From positions 1-11,551 of the forward strand of contig JAKDKI010000047.1 of assembly GCA_030453435.1 (NCBI GenBank): a stretch of DNA of 11,551 nt. The letters run 5' to 3'. The translations under genes were made by a program, and so were the position numbers. The notes under the pieces were generated by a model, which saw only the letters and a program-made list of their open reading frames with translations, had not been told where the DNA came from and made no database searches. This stretch comes from Kocuria sp. Lineage in GTDB: Bacteria > Actinomycetota > Actinomycetes > Actinomycetales > Micrococcaceae. This document shows, one piece after another, positions 1 through 7,086 of the stretch (position 1 is the first letter of the stretch; each line of letters starts with the position of its first letter).

Positions 1-1419
1 GAACTGCATGCGGCACTCGGTGGTGAATTGGTAATCCATCATGGCCTGCTGCTCAGCGATGCGAGCGCGGCGCACGCGGTCGTAGCGTGGGGCGTCGTAC
101 TCCCACGGCCGCCCCGTGGACTGCCAACCACCGGAAACACGCTCCACGGCGCCGTCCACCGCAAGAACCTTGAGTAACAGCTCCAGCGGAGTGCGTTTGA
201 TGTTGACCCGGGTTTCCAATGCGGCCACGGAGAGCGGCCCTCCGTGCTCGGCCAATGCGGTGAGAACTGCCCCGGATTTCTCTTCCGTGGGCATGGACGC
301 AGTCGCAAAGTACTCCCAGATCTCGCGATCCTCACTGCCGGGCAGCAGCAGAACGTCCGCACTGTCGGTGGCGCGACCAGCGCGCCCCACCTGCTGGTAA
401 TAGGCCACCGGTGAGGATGGCGCTCCCAGGTGCACCACGAACCCCAGGTCTGGTTTGTCGAAACCCATGCCCAGCGCGGAGGTGGCTACCAGTGCCTTGA
501 CCTGATTGTCCTTGAGGGCACTTTCCAACTCTTCCCGTTCGGCGGCATCCGTGCGACCGGTATAGGCCACAGCCGAATGCCCGGCCTCGGTCAGCGCCCG
601 CGCCGTGTCCTCGGCGGCACCGATGGTCAGTGCATAGATGATGCCGCTGCCCGGCAGCTCATTGAGGTGCTCGATCAACCACGCCAGTCGTGTGGCGGTG
701 GAGGGCAGTCTCAGAACTCCCAGCCGCAATGACGAGCGTGAGAGAGGGCCCCGGAGCGTGAAGACATCCTGCTGGCCGCCTGCGCCCACTCCCAACTGTT
801 CCCGGACGTCCTCAATGACCCGTTCGTTGGCTGTCGCAGTAGTCGCCAGGACAGCCACGGAATCCGGAAGGTGCCCCAGCAAGTCCTTGATACGCCGATA
901 ATCCGGGCGGAAATCATGTCCCCAGTCGGAAATGCAGTGGGCCTCGTCCACAACCAGCAAACCGAGCCTGTCCATCAACTGGGGTAGCTGTTCATCACGG
1001 AACCTGGGGTTGTTCAAGCGCTCCGGTGAGACCAACAGGACATCTAGTTCTTCGCGCTCCAGGGCCGCTGTGATTTCACCCCATTCCGTGGGGTTGGCAG
1101 AGGAAATGGCTGCGGCTCGTACCCCGGCGCGAGCTGCCGCCGCCACTTGATCCCGCATGAGTGCGAGCAACGGCGAAATGATGAGAGTTGGCCCGTAACC
1201 CTGCGAGCGTAGGAGCAGTGCCGACACGAAGTAGACGGCAGATTTGCCCCAGCCCGTGCGTTGCACCACCAAAGCGCGGCGGTGGTCCTGAACCAGTGCG
1301 GAGATGGCCTCGAACTGGCCGGGATGGAAGTCTGCGTTCAAATTCCCCGTGAGGGCTCGCAAATGCTCGACGGCCTGCTCGTGCAGCTGCGGGGAGGTGG
1401 TGACCGGTGACTGGTTCAT
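1..1419 (-). CDS. recQ: RecQ-family ATP-dependent DNA helicase, 3' end cut by window edge
   Basis: A 3'-to-5' superfamily 2 helicase that unwinds forked or recombining DNA during repair. The reading frame is open from the ATG at 1419 to the left edge, giving 473 visible residues. Walker A is RTGWGKS at residues 54-60 (the actinobacterial variant of TGxGKS). Motif II is DEAH at 158-161, followed by CISDWGHDFRPDY, the RecQ aromatic-rich loop. Motif VI is QQVGRAGR at 342-349. The visible end, ECRMQF at 468-473, matches the start of the RecQ zinc-binding region, so zinc ligands and any HRDC domain lie outside the window. The ATG at 1419 gives the usual short N-terminus, but only a weak purine-poor site (GGCGGC) precedes it. 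A 5-bp inverted repeat, GTGTC/GACAC at 1429-1433 and 1444-1448, lies just upstream and could be regulatory. No actinobacterial LexA box (GAAC-N4-GTTC) is visible. The family call is very secure; orthology to E. coli RecQ rather than a second actinobacterial RecQ-like helicase is less so. Confidence 0.95.
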   Translation of the reverse strand, partial: MNQSPVTTSPQLHEQAVEHLRALTGNLNADFHPGQFEAISALVQDHRRALVVQRTGWGKSAVYFVSALLLRSQGYGPTLIISPLLALMRDQVAAAARAGVRAAAISSANPTEWGEITAALEREELDVLLVSPERLNNPRFRDEQLPQLMDRLGLLVVDEAHCISDWGHDFRPDYRRIKDLLGHLPDSVAVLATTATANERVIEDVREQLGVGAGGQQDVFTLRGPLSRSSLRLGVLRLPSTATRLAWLIEHLNELPGSGIIYALTIGAAEDTARALTEAGHSAVAYTGRTDAAEREELESALKDNQVKALVATSALGMGFDKPDLGFVVHLGAPSSPVAYYQQVGRAGRATDSADVLLLPGSEDREIWEYFATASMPTEEKSGAVLTALAEHGGPLSVAALETRVNIKRTPLELLLKVLAVDGAVERVSGGWQSTGRPWEYDAPRYDRVRRARIAEQQAMMDYQFTTECRMQF

Positions 1420-1519
1420 GCCGCCAGTGTGTCAGCGCGATCAGACACGCATAAGGGGCTCATGATGCTCGTTCAGACGAACACGGAAAAGCAATCCATC
1501 CCGTTAAATTCGGGTGCGC

Positions 1520-1568
1520 CCGCCGCGCTCTTGTTTCTTTCCCCGAAGAAACAACCTTCGCGCGGCGG
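1520..1568. repeat. Two-step imperfect inverted repeat (9 + 9 bp)
   Basis: Inner arms TTGTTTCTT (1531-1539) and AAGAAACAA (1546-1554) are perfect complements with a 6-nt loop. Outer arms CCGCCGCGC (1520-1528) and GCGCGGCGG (1560-1568) are also perfect complements. They are joined by unequal internal loops of 2 and 5 nt. An AT-rich inner stem inside a GC-rich outer stem is not a typical terminator shape, and no T-run follows on either strand. Function unknown; possible RNA structure or protein-binding site. Confidence 0.7.
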
Positions 1569-1577
1569 ACGCAACTA

Positions 1578-1635
1578 CCGGCAGAGCCGGCGCGGACTAG
1601 TCCGCTGGTGAGGCCAATGCCCCCGCAATGGCCTC
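1578..1635. repeat. Three consecutive hairpins or palindromes
   Basis: Three elements lie back to back. CCGGC-AGA-GCCGG at 1578-1590 is a 5-bp stem with a 3-nt loop. GCGGACTAGTCCGC at 1592-1605 is a perfect 14-bp palindrome. GAGGCCA (1610-1616) pairs with TGGCCTC (1629-1635), continues through an A-A mismatch with TGC (1618-1620) and GCA (1625-1627), and closes on a CCCC loop. No T-tract follows, so simple termination is not the obvious role. Seen directly in sequence; function unknown. Confidence 0.7.
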
Positions 1636-1713
1636 GTACCTATTACTCCTTGGTGACTGAGTGCGCCTTCACGCCCCCCAGCGTTCCGACGCAATCACCA
1701 CGACCGAAGTGCG

Positions 1714-1740
1714 TGATTCCTGCCCCCCTGGCGGGAATCA
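1714..1740 (+). repeat. 11-bp hairpin with one G-U pair
   Basis: TGATTCCTGCC (1714-1724) pairs with GGCGGGAATCA (1730-1740) around a 5-nt loop. As RNA of the plus strand the single non-Watson-Crick position (1721/1733) is a U-G wobble; on the minus strand it would be an A-C mismatch. The plus strand is therefore the likelier transcribed one. It is followed by TTATGTG rather than a clean U-run, so it could be a weak terminator or part of a structured RNA. Confidence 0.5.
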
Positions 1741-1927
1741 TTATGTGCTCTTCGGTACTTGAAGTAACACCATTATGTAACCACGAGCCCCGCCGGGATT
1801 CCACTGCCACAAGACGCGCAGCGAGCCCGCCGTCCACCACCTTGTGATGATCATTTTCCCTTTTCAGAGCGCGGTTTTCACCTTCTTGGGGACACGTCAT
1901 CTAATGGGTTCGGGGCCACCGTAGAGT

Positions 1928-1960
1928 AAAGAGGGGACACGCCGAATTAGCCTTGTCCCC
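1928..1960 (-). terminator. Likely intrinsic terminator of the acyltransferase pseudogene
   Basis: On the minus strand, about 20 nt after the acyltransferase stop, GGGGACA pairs with TGTCCCC (plus-strand 1954-1960 and 1933-1939). The loop is 14 nt and is followed on the minus strand by TCTTTACT. A 7-bp GC-rich stem with a short T-rich tail fits a modest Rho-independent terminator for the 1981-4021 unit. Confidence 0.55.
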
Positions 1961-1980
1961 CCAAAGGCCTACAGAAAAAG

Positions 1981-4021
1981 TCACCCACTCAGGCCACCCG
2001 CTGATTCCCATGCATTCACCAACCGATTCTCGATCTGAGGCCTCATCGTATTGCTGTACGTCTGGGTGATGTGATTGCGATCCAGATAGACCGTGACGTT
2101 GCCGATCACGGACCGACATTCGCCTTCGGGGCAGTACAAGTCACTCAAGTCCATGGACGCCACGTTGGGTCGATTCGCCGCGAACTCGCGCAGCGGATTC
2201 TCCTCCTCCAGCAGCACGGAGCGCGGCGGGTTGCAGCGAGGGTGGTCCTCCCCGAATACTTCGACGCATTCGAACATGTCGTAGTTGAAACGCGGATTGT
2301 CCCGCAGCGCCACAACAGGGGTCCCCTGCTCCGCCAGCGGATCGATTCCTGTGTCCAGCGCGGTGGTCACCTGCTCGGTGGGACCCGTTCCGACCACGGC
2401 ATTGGGGTCGGACTCCGTGCCCACAACAATGACGCCCTGCGGGTTTTCGTCCAGAGTTGCCTGCAGCGCATTGGCATTGAATTCGTTGCACTCAGCTTCC
2501 CGCTTCTCGGTGGGCCCGCTGTAACGGCAGCCCATCATGATGTACGTGATCACTCGCCAGCTACGGTCATCCGCCAAGGCAGTCACTTGCCCCGCGAATT
2601 GCCGGGCGTGGGAGTCGCCCAGCACCACGATGGTGGGTTCGTCCCCGGTTGCGTTGTCGGATTCGTGGATGAAGCATTCAGCTCGGTCGGTGATGGGACC
2701 GCTCCATTCATCGGCGGTGCAGCCCCGCCCAGGGAAAGTCCACTCGGCGTCCTTCTCACCGGCTGCCGGGATCGGACGAAGACCACCCGGTACCGGGGCG
2801 CCGAATAACGACGCCGCTCCGGGAAAGTTTTCTGCCGTGGCCTCCACGGCCCCTTGACGGTTCTCCCGAACCTGGATCCAGGCCGTGACCGACCCCAGAC
2901 CGAGGACCGTGACGAGGCCCACCGCGAGGAAGCGACGCCCCGTGGTCCGCAGGCCCCCCTACGGGCATGGCCTTGCGCACCAGCCATTCCGTGGCCAGGG
3001 TCAGCAGGAGCGACGCCACCATGATGGCCAGGCCCGCGGATACGGGAACGGAGTCGTTGGCGCTGCGCAGCATGTAGGTGATGAGTAACGGCCAGTGCCG
3101 CAGATACAGGCCATAGGAGTGACGGCCGACCCAGACCAGAGAGCGCCAGGAGAGGGCATCGTCCACGTTGAGCCTGTTGCCGGTTCCCGTTCCACCCAGG
3201 ACCAGACACGCCCCCAGAACGGGTAGCAGCGAAATCCAGCCGGGGAAGCGGGCCTCTGGACCAGCACCGAAAGCACAGACCACGATCAGCGCAACACCTA
3301 ACCAGCCGGCGGTGTCGGCAATCTTCCCCCGCCCCGGTCGTGTCACGAGGAGTGCCGCCAAACTGCCCGCGGCGAATTCCCACCAGCGTGCGCTGGGCTC
3401 GAAATAGGCATACTCCGGGTCGACCGCTGCGGAGACGACCGAGTGCAATAGCGACAACCCGAAGATTGCCGCGAATGCATAGGTGGCCACACAACGGAAC
3501 GTAACCCCTGCGGCACGGGCCACGCCGGCGCAGGCCGCCATGAGCAGGGGCCACAGGATAAAGACCTACCCCTGGATGGACAGGGACCATACGTGCTGCA
3601 CGGGTGATGACAGCACGCCGGAGCCCTGGTAATAGTCCACGGCTTGCTCGGACAGCACCCAGTTGAGGATGTACCCGGCGGAGGCCCATAAATGACCGGT
3701 GAGCAGCTCTTGCCGAGAGGCGGGATACAGCAGCATGATCGCCGCGGCCATCACGACCAGGCCAACGGCGAGCGGGGGCAACAATCGAGCGAATGTGCGC
3801 AACCAATACGCGGCCAGTCGGATGGGCTTGTCGCGCTCGAAAGCGCGCGTGAACGATCCGGTCAGGAGAAACACCGAAATCACGAAGAACACGTCCACCC
3901 CGCCCGATACCCGGCCTTCCCAGATGTGGAAGACCATGACCAGAAGGACCGCTATCGCGCGAAGACCCTCGATCTCAGGACGGAACGTGGGGAAACTGCG
4001 CGGCGGGGTGGGACCAACCAT
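1981..4021 (-). pseudogene. OafA-like acyltransferase with C-terminal SGNH domain, broken by amber codon and frameshift
   Basis: Intact relatives are polytopic inner-membrane O-acyltransferases (Acyl_transf_3 family) fused to an extracytoplasmic SGNH hydrolase-like domain; they acylate cell-envelope glycans. The N-terminus RPEIEGLRAIAVLLVMVFH (residues 14-32) carries the conserved His32. Membrane helices fill residues up to about 370. The SGNH part has the block I motif GDSHARQF near residue 467 and a C-terminal DRNH motif carrying the Asp/His pair. Three oddities are visible. First, codon 152 (3566-3568) is TAG inside WSLSIQG-stop-VFILWP, where relatives have Gln or Glu, so one C-to-T change (CAG to TAG) explains it. 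Second, the frame shifts by one base at the C6 tract 2954-2959; dropping one base restores VRKAMPVGG joined to LRTTGRRFLAVG. Third, residue 50 is Val in VDVFFVISVF, where the family has Gly (ISGF). Total length is 680 codons plus one base, as one inserted base predicts. The ATG at 4021 has no strong ribosome binding site. Confidence 0.9.
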
Positions 4022-4274
4022 TTCGCCGGGCTGCCAGGGGGCGTGGCCTTCACCTGTCTTGACAGTGATGGCGGGTCCCCTTTCGGGCGACGGTGTCGTG
4101 CGGACATGATCGAGCTGCGATGCGAACGGTGCTTCTTTCAGAGATCAAGATACGGGCTCCCCATGATCCCCCGGAACGTCTGACACCCCGGCTTGGATCG
4201 GCCACCACGGCCCGAGCTCTCGCGGTAGCGTGCCACTGTTGTATGAACAATTCGTAAACCGAAGGGCCCATTGC
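4022..4274. other. Divergent intergenic region between the acyltransferase and benE remnants
   Basis: About 250 bp with no supported gene. It must hold the promoters of both flanking broken genes, but no clear -35/-10 pair stands out. Two small dyads are visible: CTGTC-TT-GACAG at 4054-4065, near the acyltransferase start, and TTGT-ATGA-ACAA about 30 nt before the benE start. Either could be an operator; neither is strong alone. Confidence 0.4.
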
Positions 4275-5460
4275 ATGTCCGCACGACCGCCCCACCGAGG
4301 CCAGAGTTCCGAGGCCGTTCTGGCGGGGGTGATTTCCGCCGTTGTGGGTTTCTCATCCTCATTTGCGGTGGTGCTGGCCGGCCTCACGGCAGTGGGGGGC
4401 TTCTCCCGCGGAAGCCGGCTCCGGGGTGGCCATCCTGTGTCTCACCATGGGATTGGGGTGCGTGCTGTTCTCCTGGCGGTTCCGGATGCCCGTGACCATG
4501 GCCTGGTCCACACCGGGCGCCGCGCTTCTGGCCACCACGGCCGCACCCGAAGGGGGCTTCGCAACGGCCGTGGGTGCGTTTGTCCTCACCGGCGTGCTCA
4601 TTCTTCTCACCGGTCTGTTCCGCCCGCTGGCCGTCCTGGTCAGCAGGATTCCCCCGGCGATCGCGTCCGCCATGTTCGCCGGCGTTCTGCTTCCGCTGTG
4701 TGTGGCGCCCTTTCTGTCATTGGCGCAGACGCCCCTGGTGATCGGACCCTTGGTGCTCACGTGGCTCGTACTGCTTCGGCTGGCGCCTCGCTGGGCCGTT
4801 CCCGGCGCCCTGGCTGCCGCGGTCGTTGTCATGGGGTTCAGCGGTACCTTCGGCACCCTCGATGTCGCCTCGTTGCAACCCCGATTGACCTGGACGGCCC
4901 CCGAATTCTCGTGGGACGTGGCCGTGGCGATCGCGCTGCCGCTGTACGTGGTCACCATGACCAGTCAGAACATCCCAGGTGTCACGGTCCTGGCCTCGTT
5001 CGGTTATCCCGCGCCCATGCGTTCGGCCCTGGTCTACACGGGCGCGGCCACCTCGCTGGGCGCCCCCGTCGGTGGTCACGCCATCAATCTCGCGGCCATT
5101 TCCGCGGCTCTGGCTGCCGGCCCCGAGGCCGGCCCGGACCCCGCCCGGCGGTGGCTCGCCGGAGTTACCTGTGGGTTGGTCTATCTGCTGCTCGGACCTC
5201 TCTCGCCCGCCGTAGCCGCAGCGTCCGACGCCGCTCCCGCGGGGTTACTCGCGGCGGTCGCCGGACTGGCCTTGATCGCAACGTTCGCTTCTTCCGCCGG
5301 GACCGCCTTGTCCTCCGAAACCACACGCGTCCCCGCGGCCGTGACCTTTCTGGTGGCCGCCTCGGGAGTAGTGGTGGCCGGGGTCGGTGCGGCGTTCTGG
5401 GCGCTGATTGCTGGGCTGGTAGTGGACCGCGTCATAAAGGGGCACCGCCCTGGTGAGTGA
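4275..5460 (+). pseudogene. benE: BenE-family benzoate/H+ symporter, broken by one-base frameshift
   Basis: BenE proteins are inner-membrane proton symporters of about 390 residues that import benzoate. Here the N-terminal part reads MSARPPHRGQ, then AGVISAVVGFSSSFAVVLAG, typical of the first BenE helix. The rest reads in the +1 frame: AGSGVAILCLTMGLG, FRMPVTMAWSTPGAALLAT (the signature following helix 2), MTSQNIPGVTVLASFGYP, and VGGHAINLAAISAALAAGPEA. The join falls at the G6 tract 4394-4399; removing one G gives LTAVGASPAEAG without a break. The whole is 395 codons plus one base, the family length. The ATG at 4275 is preceded by GAAGG at 9 nt; an upstream GTG at 4230 lacks this. It could be a true pseudogene, an on/off switch, or a read error in the homopolymer. 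Family assignment is firm; substrate is by family only. Confidence 0.9.
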
Positions 5461-5488
5461 TCAGGCGACCAACTAGCCTTGATGTCCC

Positions 5489-5540
5489 CACCGCGCTGGG
5501 GAACCAGACACAGCGCGGTGTGTCGACTCGCACCGAGTCG
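5489..5540 (+). promoter_or_regulatory. Tandem and mutually exclusive hairpins before the small membrane protein gene
   Basis: In the 107 nt between benE and the next gene, CACCGCGCTG (5489-5498) pairs perfectly with CAGCGCGGTG (5511-5520) over a 12-nt loop. CGACTCG (5524-5530) pairs with CGAGTCG (5534-5540) over a CAC loop. A third stem, GACACA (5507-5512) with TGTGTC (5519-5524), uses bases of both others and would exclude them. Neither hairpin ends in a T-run. This may end benE transcription or act as a leader switch for the next gene. The pairing is seen; the role is inferred. Confidence 0.5.
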
Positions 5541-5567
5541 TGGCACCCAACCAGATTCCGAGGACTG

Positions 5568-5999
5568 ATGATGAGCAGCCCAACTCCCGCCCCCGGACAC
5601 CCTGACCACACCGACCGTCCCGCCACTCCCAGCCGTGCCGAATCGGCCGGGTGGGGCAATCCGATGGAAGCAGAGCTCGAACACCACGGGTCACATAAGC
5701 GGAGCCCTCGAGGGCGATCTCCCCTGCAGCTGGTGGTGCTGATTGTCGGTCTCCTGTGCCTTCTGGTTGGAGTCGCGGGTTTCTTACCGGCCGTGACGGT
5801 CAACGACAACATCTTGTGGTTCTCGGACCAGCACTACGGGATCCATGCCCTGGTGGGCTTGGTTGGACTGGCCTTGATCGTGTACTCAGTCCTGCGCGGT
5901 CCGCACAGCAGGCGCACCAACCCCTCATCGCGCCGGGGCCCGGCAACTGCGGAGGATGACGACCCCCAGGATCGACCCGGCAGTCCCCGTATCGCCTGA
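5568..5999 (+). CDS. Small two-helix membrane protein, weakly DUF4383-like
   Basis: The product is 143 residues. The first 52 residues are Pro/His/Ser-rich and probably cytoplasmic. Membrane helices are at about residues 53-73 (ending GVAGFLPAV) and 92-109, and the tail after residue 110 is rich in Arg, then Asp. The GVAGFLP motif after helix 1 recalls DUF4383 membrane proteins, but those usually have four helices and this has two, so the match is tentative. The start is ATG 5568 or the adjacent ATG 5571, behind GAGGA a few nucleotides upstream; longer in-frame starts reach back to the benE stop but have no ribosome binding site. It follows benE by 107 nt across strong hairpins, so it may be its own unit, and it ends at the bidirectional terminator. 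Function unknown. Confidence 0.75.
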   Translation: MMSSPTPAPGHPDHTDRPATPSRAESAGWGNPMEAELEHHGSHKRSPRGRSPLQLVVLIVGLLCLLVGVAGFLPAVTVNDNILWFSDQHYGIHALVGLVGLALIVYSVLRGPHSRRTNPSSRRGPATAEDDDPQDRPGSPRIA

Positions 6000-6030
6000 T
6001 CAGTCAAGGCATTCCAGTACCTGAGCACCC

Positions 6031-6073
6031 AAAAAAGACTGTGGCCCCACCGATCGGTGGGGCCACAGTCTTT
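6031..6073. terminator. Bidirectional intrinsic terminator, perfect 40-bp palindrome
   Basis: Positions 6034-6053 are the exact reverse complement of 6054-6073, centred on CGATCG, with AAAGACTGTGG at the left end and CCACAGTCTTT at the right. On the minus strand the stem ends in six T (complement of A 6031-6036), serving aqpZ. On the plus strand it ends in TTTGTC, serving the small membrane protein gene. It lies exactly between two convergent genes, 34 nt after one stop and 44 nt after the other. Confidence 0.93.
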
Positions 6074-6117
6074 GTCAGCTGTCACAGCACCGGACGAACG
6101 ACGGCGCTGGGCTGACG

Positions 6118-6909
6118 TCAGCGAGCTTCGCGCGCGTTACGCACGTCCTGGCTGTCGGCCATGTCCTCGAGCAGCTCGTCCTCGTGGTTCGGGAACAGCA
6201 ACTTATAAGCCAGACCTGCGATGGCAGCGCCCACCACGGGAGCCACGATGAACAGCCACACCTGGCCGAGAGCGTCGGAGCCGGCGAACCATGCAACGCC
6301 GAGCGAGCGTGCCGGGTTCACGGAGGTGTTGGACACGGGGATGCTCACCAGGTGGATCAGGGTCAGGCCCAGGCCGATGGCGATCGGAGCCATGCCCACC
6401 GGTGCGCGACGGTCGGTCGAGCCCAGGATGATGAACAGGAAGATGGCGGTCAGCACAACTTCGGTGACCAGAACGGCCAGCAGGGAGTAGCCACCCGGGG
6501 AGAGCTCACCGTAACCGTTGGTTGCGAAACCGGACGCGGCGGCGTCGAACCCGGACTTGCCCGAGGCAATCAGGTACAGCACGCCGCCGGCTGCGGAGGC
6601 GCCGACGATCTGGATCAGAATGTAGGGCAGCACAGCGGCGGCCTCGACGCGACCGGCCAGCCGCGCGCCAACCGTCACTGCGGGGTTGAAGTGACCGCCG
6701 GAGATGTGACCCACCGCGTAGGCCATGCACAGGACGGTTAGGCCGAAGGCCAGAGCGACACCGACAAAGCCGATGCCCATGTTGATGTTGGAGTTCTCTG
6801 CGTGCGGGACGTACGCCGCCAGAACGGCAGCACCGCAACCGCCCAGAACGAGGACAAAAGTACCGAGGAACTCGGCAGCCAAACGAGATGGCATGGAAGC
6901 AGTAGGCAT
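6118..6909 (-). CDS. aqpZ: Aquaporin Z, water channel
   Basis: A 263-residue MIP-family channel that carries water across the cytoplasmic membrane. Both half-helix motifs are intact: NPA at residues 75-77 (in [10 protein letters not shown]) and 198-200 (in NTSVNPARS). The selectivity filter matches the water-specific type: Phe55, His186, Thr195 and Arg201 correspond to Phe43, His174, Thr183 and Arg189 of E. coli AqpZ, so glycerol transport is unlikely. Long stretches such as [18 protein letters not shown] are almost identical to the E. coli protein. The N-terminus has a short insertion ([11 protein letters not shown]) in the first extracellular loop, and the C-terminal tail is acidic. The start at 6909 is supported by AAGG 7 nt upstream; an internal ATG at 6894 lacks one. 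It is a single gene, divergent from pstS and convergent with the small membrane protein gene. Confidence 0.96.
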   Translation of the reverse strand: MPTASMPSRLAAEFLGTFVLVLGGCGAAVLAAYVPHAENSNINMGIGFVGVALAFGLTVLCMAYAVGHISGGHFNPAVTVGARLAGRVEAAAVLPYILIQIVGASAAGGVLYLIASGKSGFDAAASGFATNGYGELSPGGYSLLAVLVTEVVLTAIFLFIILGSTDRRAPVGMAPIAIGLGLTLIHLVSIPVSNTSVNPARSLGVAWFAGSDALGQVWLFIVAPVVGAAIAGLAYKLLFPNHEDELLEDMADSQDVRNAREAR

Positions 6910-6968
6910 GAGAAAACCTTGAGGTGAGAGAGGAAGTCGCGGGAAATCCGCATTGATCGTGCAGGGGA

Positions 6969-6997
6969 ATCCTATCCCAGGCGTTCACTAGTGTGAA
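6969..6997 (-). promoter_or_regulatory. Predicted aqpZ promoter, TTCACA-17-TAGGAT
   Basis: Read on the minus strand, TTCACA (plus 6992-6997) and TAGGAT (plus 6969-6974) are separated by exactly 17 nt. They match the sigma-A type consensus at 5 of 6 and 4 of 6 positions. The predicted start near 6962 leaves a leader of about 50 nt ahead of the aqpZ ribosome binding site. Confidence 0.6.
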
Positions 6998-6998
6998 C
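6983..6998. promoter_or_regulatory. Palindromic operator candidate over the aqpZ -35 box
   Basis: GTTCAC (6983-6988) and GTGAAC (6993-6998) form a perfect inverted repeat with a 4-nt spacer. The dyad covers the -35 element of the predicted aqpZ promoter and lies about 90 nt before pstS, so a bound regulator could repress aqpZ and influence pstS. The GTTCAC half-site resembles the unit of actinobacterial PhoP boxes, but those are direct repeats at 11-bp spacing, whereas here the clear symmetry is inverted. Confidence 0.45.
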
Positions 6999-7086
6999 GG
7001 TGATGTGCACTGCATTTCGCGGCACCCGCCACAGACAATGCCCGTTTACCATGGACACCTGCCCTCAACATGTCCTGGAGATGAAC

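Larger units (their letters stand above)
1420..1980. other. Non-coding stretch of about 560 bp with clustered inverted repeats
   Basis: No reading frame here resembles a protein: candidates are under 90 codons, overlap in several frames, lack ribosome binding sites and have low-complexity composition. Parts are more AT-rich than the neighbouring genes (for example around 1735-1780). It sits upstream of recQ and downstream of the broken acyltransferase, so it may hold the recQ promoter on the minus strand, but I see no convincing -35/-10 pair. It contains at least five inverted repeats between 1514 and 1740, annotated separately. A short direct repeat CATTATGT occurs near 1739 and again near 1772, and an odd palindrome TACTT-G-AAGTA lies at 1756-1766. 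It could be a relic of a lost gene, an RNA gene, or a mobile-element scar. Confidence 0.6.

Noticed and set aside
1643..1900. Small minus-strand open frame of 85 codons in the gap after recQ
   Set aside because: No ribosome binding site, no recognisable family and it overlaps several hairpins; composition is not codon-biased like the neighbours.
2071..2808. A 245-codon plus-strand open frame
   Set aside because: It lies antisense to the SGNH domain, is His/Arg/Gly-rich and has no recognisable motif or ribosome binding site.
2583..3806. A 407-codon minus-strand open frame across the acyltransferase
   Set aside because: It is Arg/Gly-rich and has no family features, while the overlapping frames carry recognisable acyltransferase helices and the SGNH motif. 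Typical of high-GC DNA.
4394..4399. Programmed -1 ribosomal frameshift at the G GGG GGC run in benE
   Set aside because: The heptamer has a slippery shape, but a -1 shift leads into the wrong frame; a +1 shift is needed, and no stimulatory structure or +1 signal (rare codon or stop at the site) is evident.
4230..5456. A 408-codon open frame starting at the GTG at 4230
   Set aside because: Only its first part, up to about 4395, is protein-like (BenE N-terminus). After the G6 tract it turns into Arg/Gly/His-rich low-complexity sequence while the BenE sequence continues in another frame, so it is a frameshift shadow.
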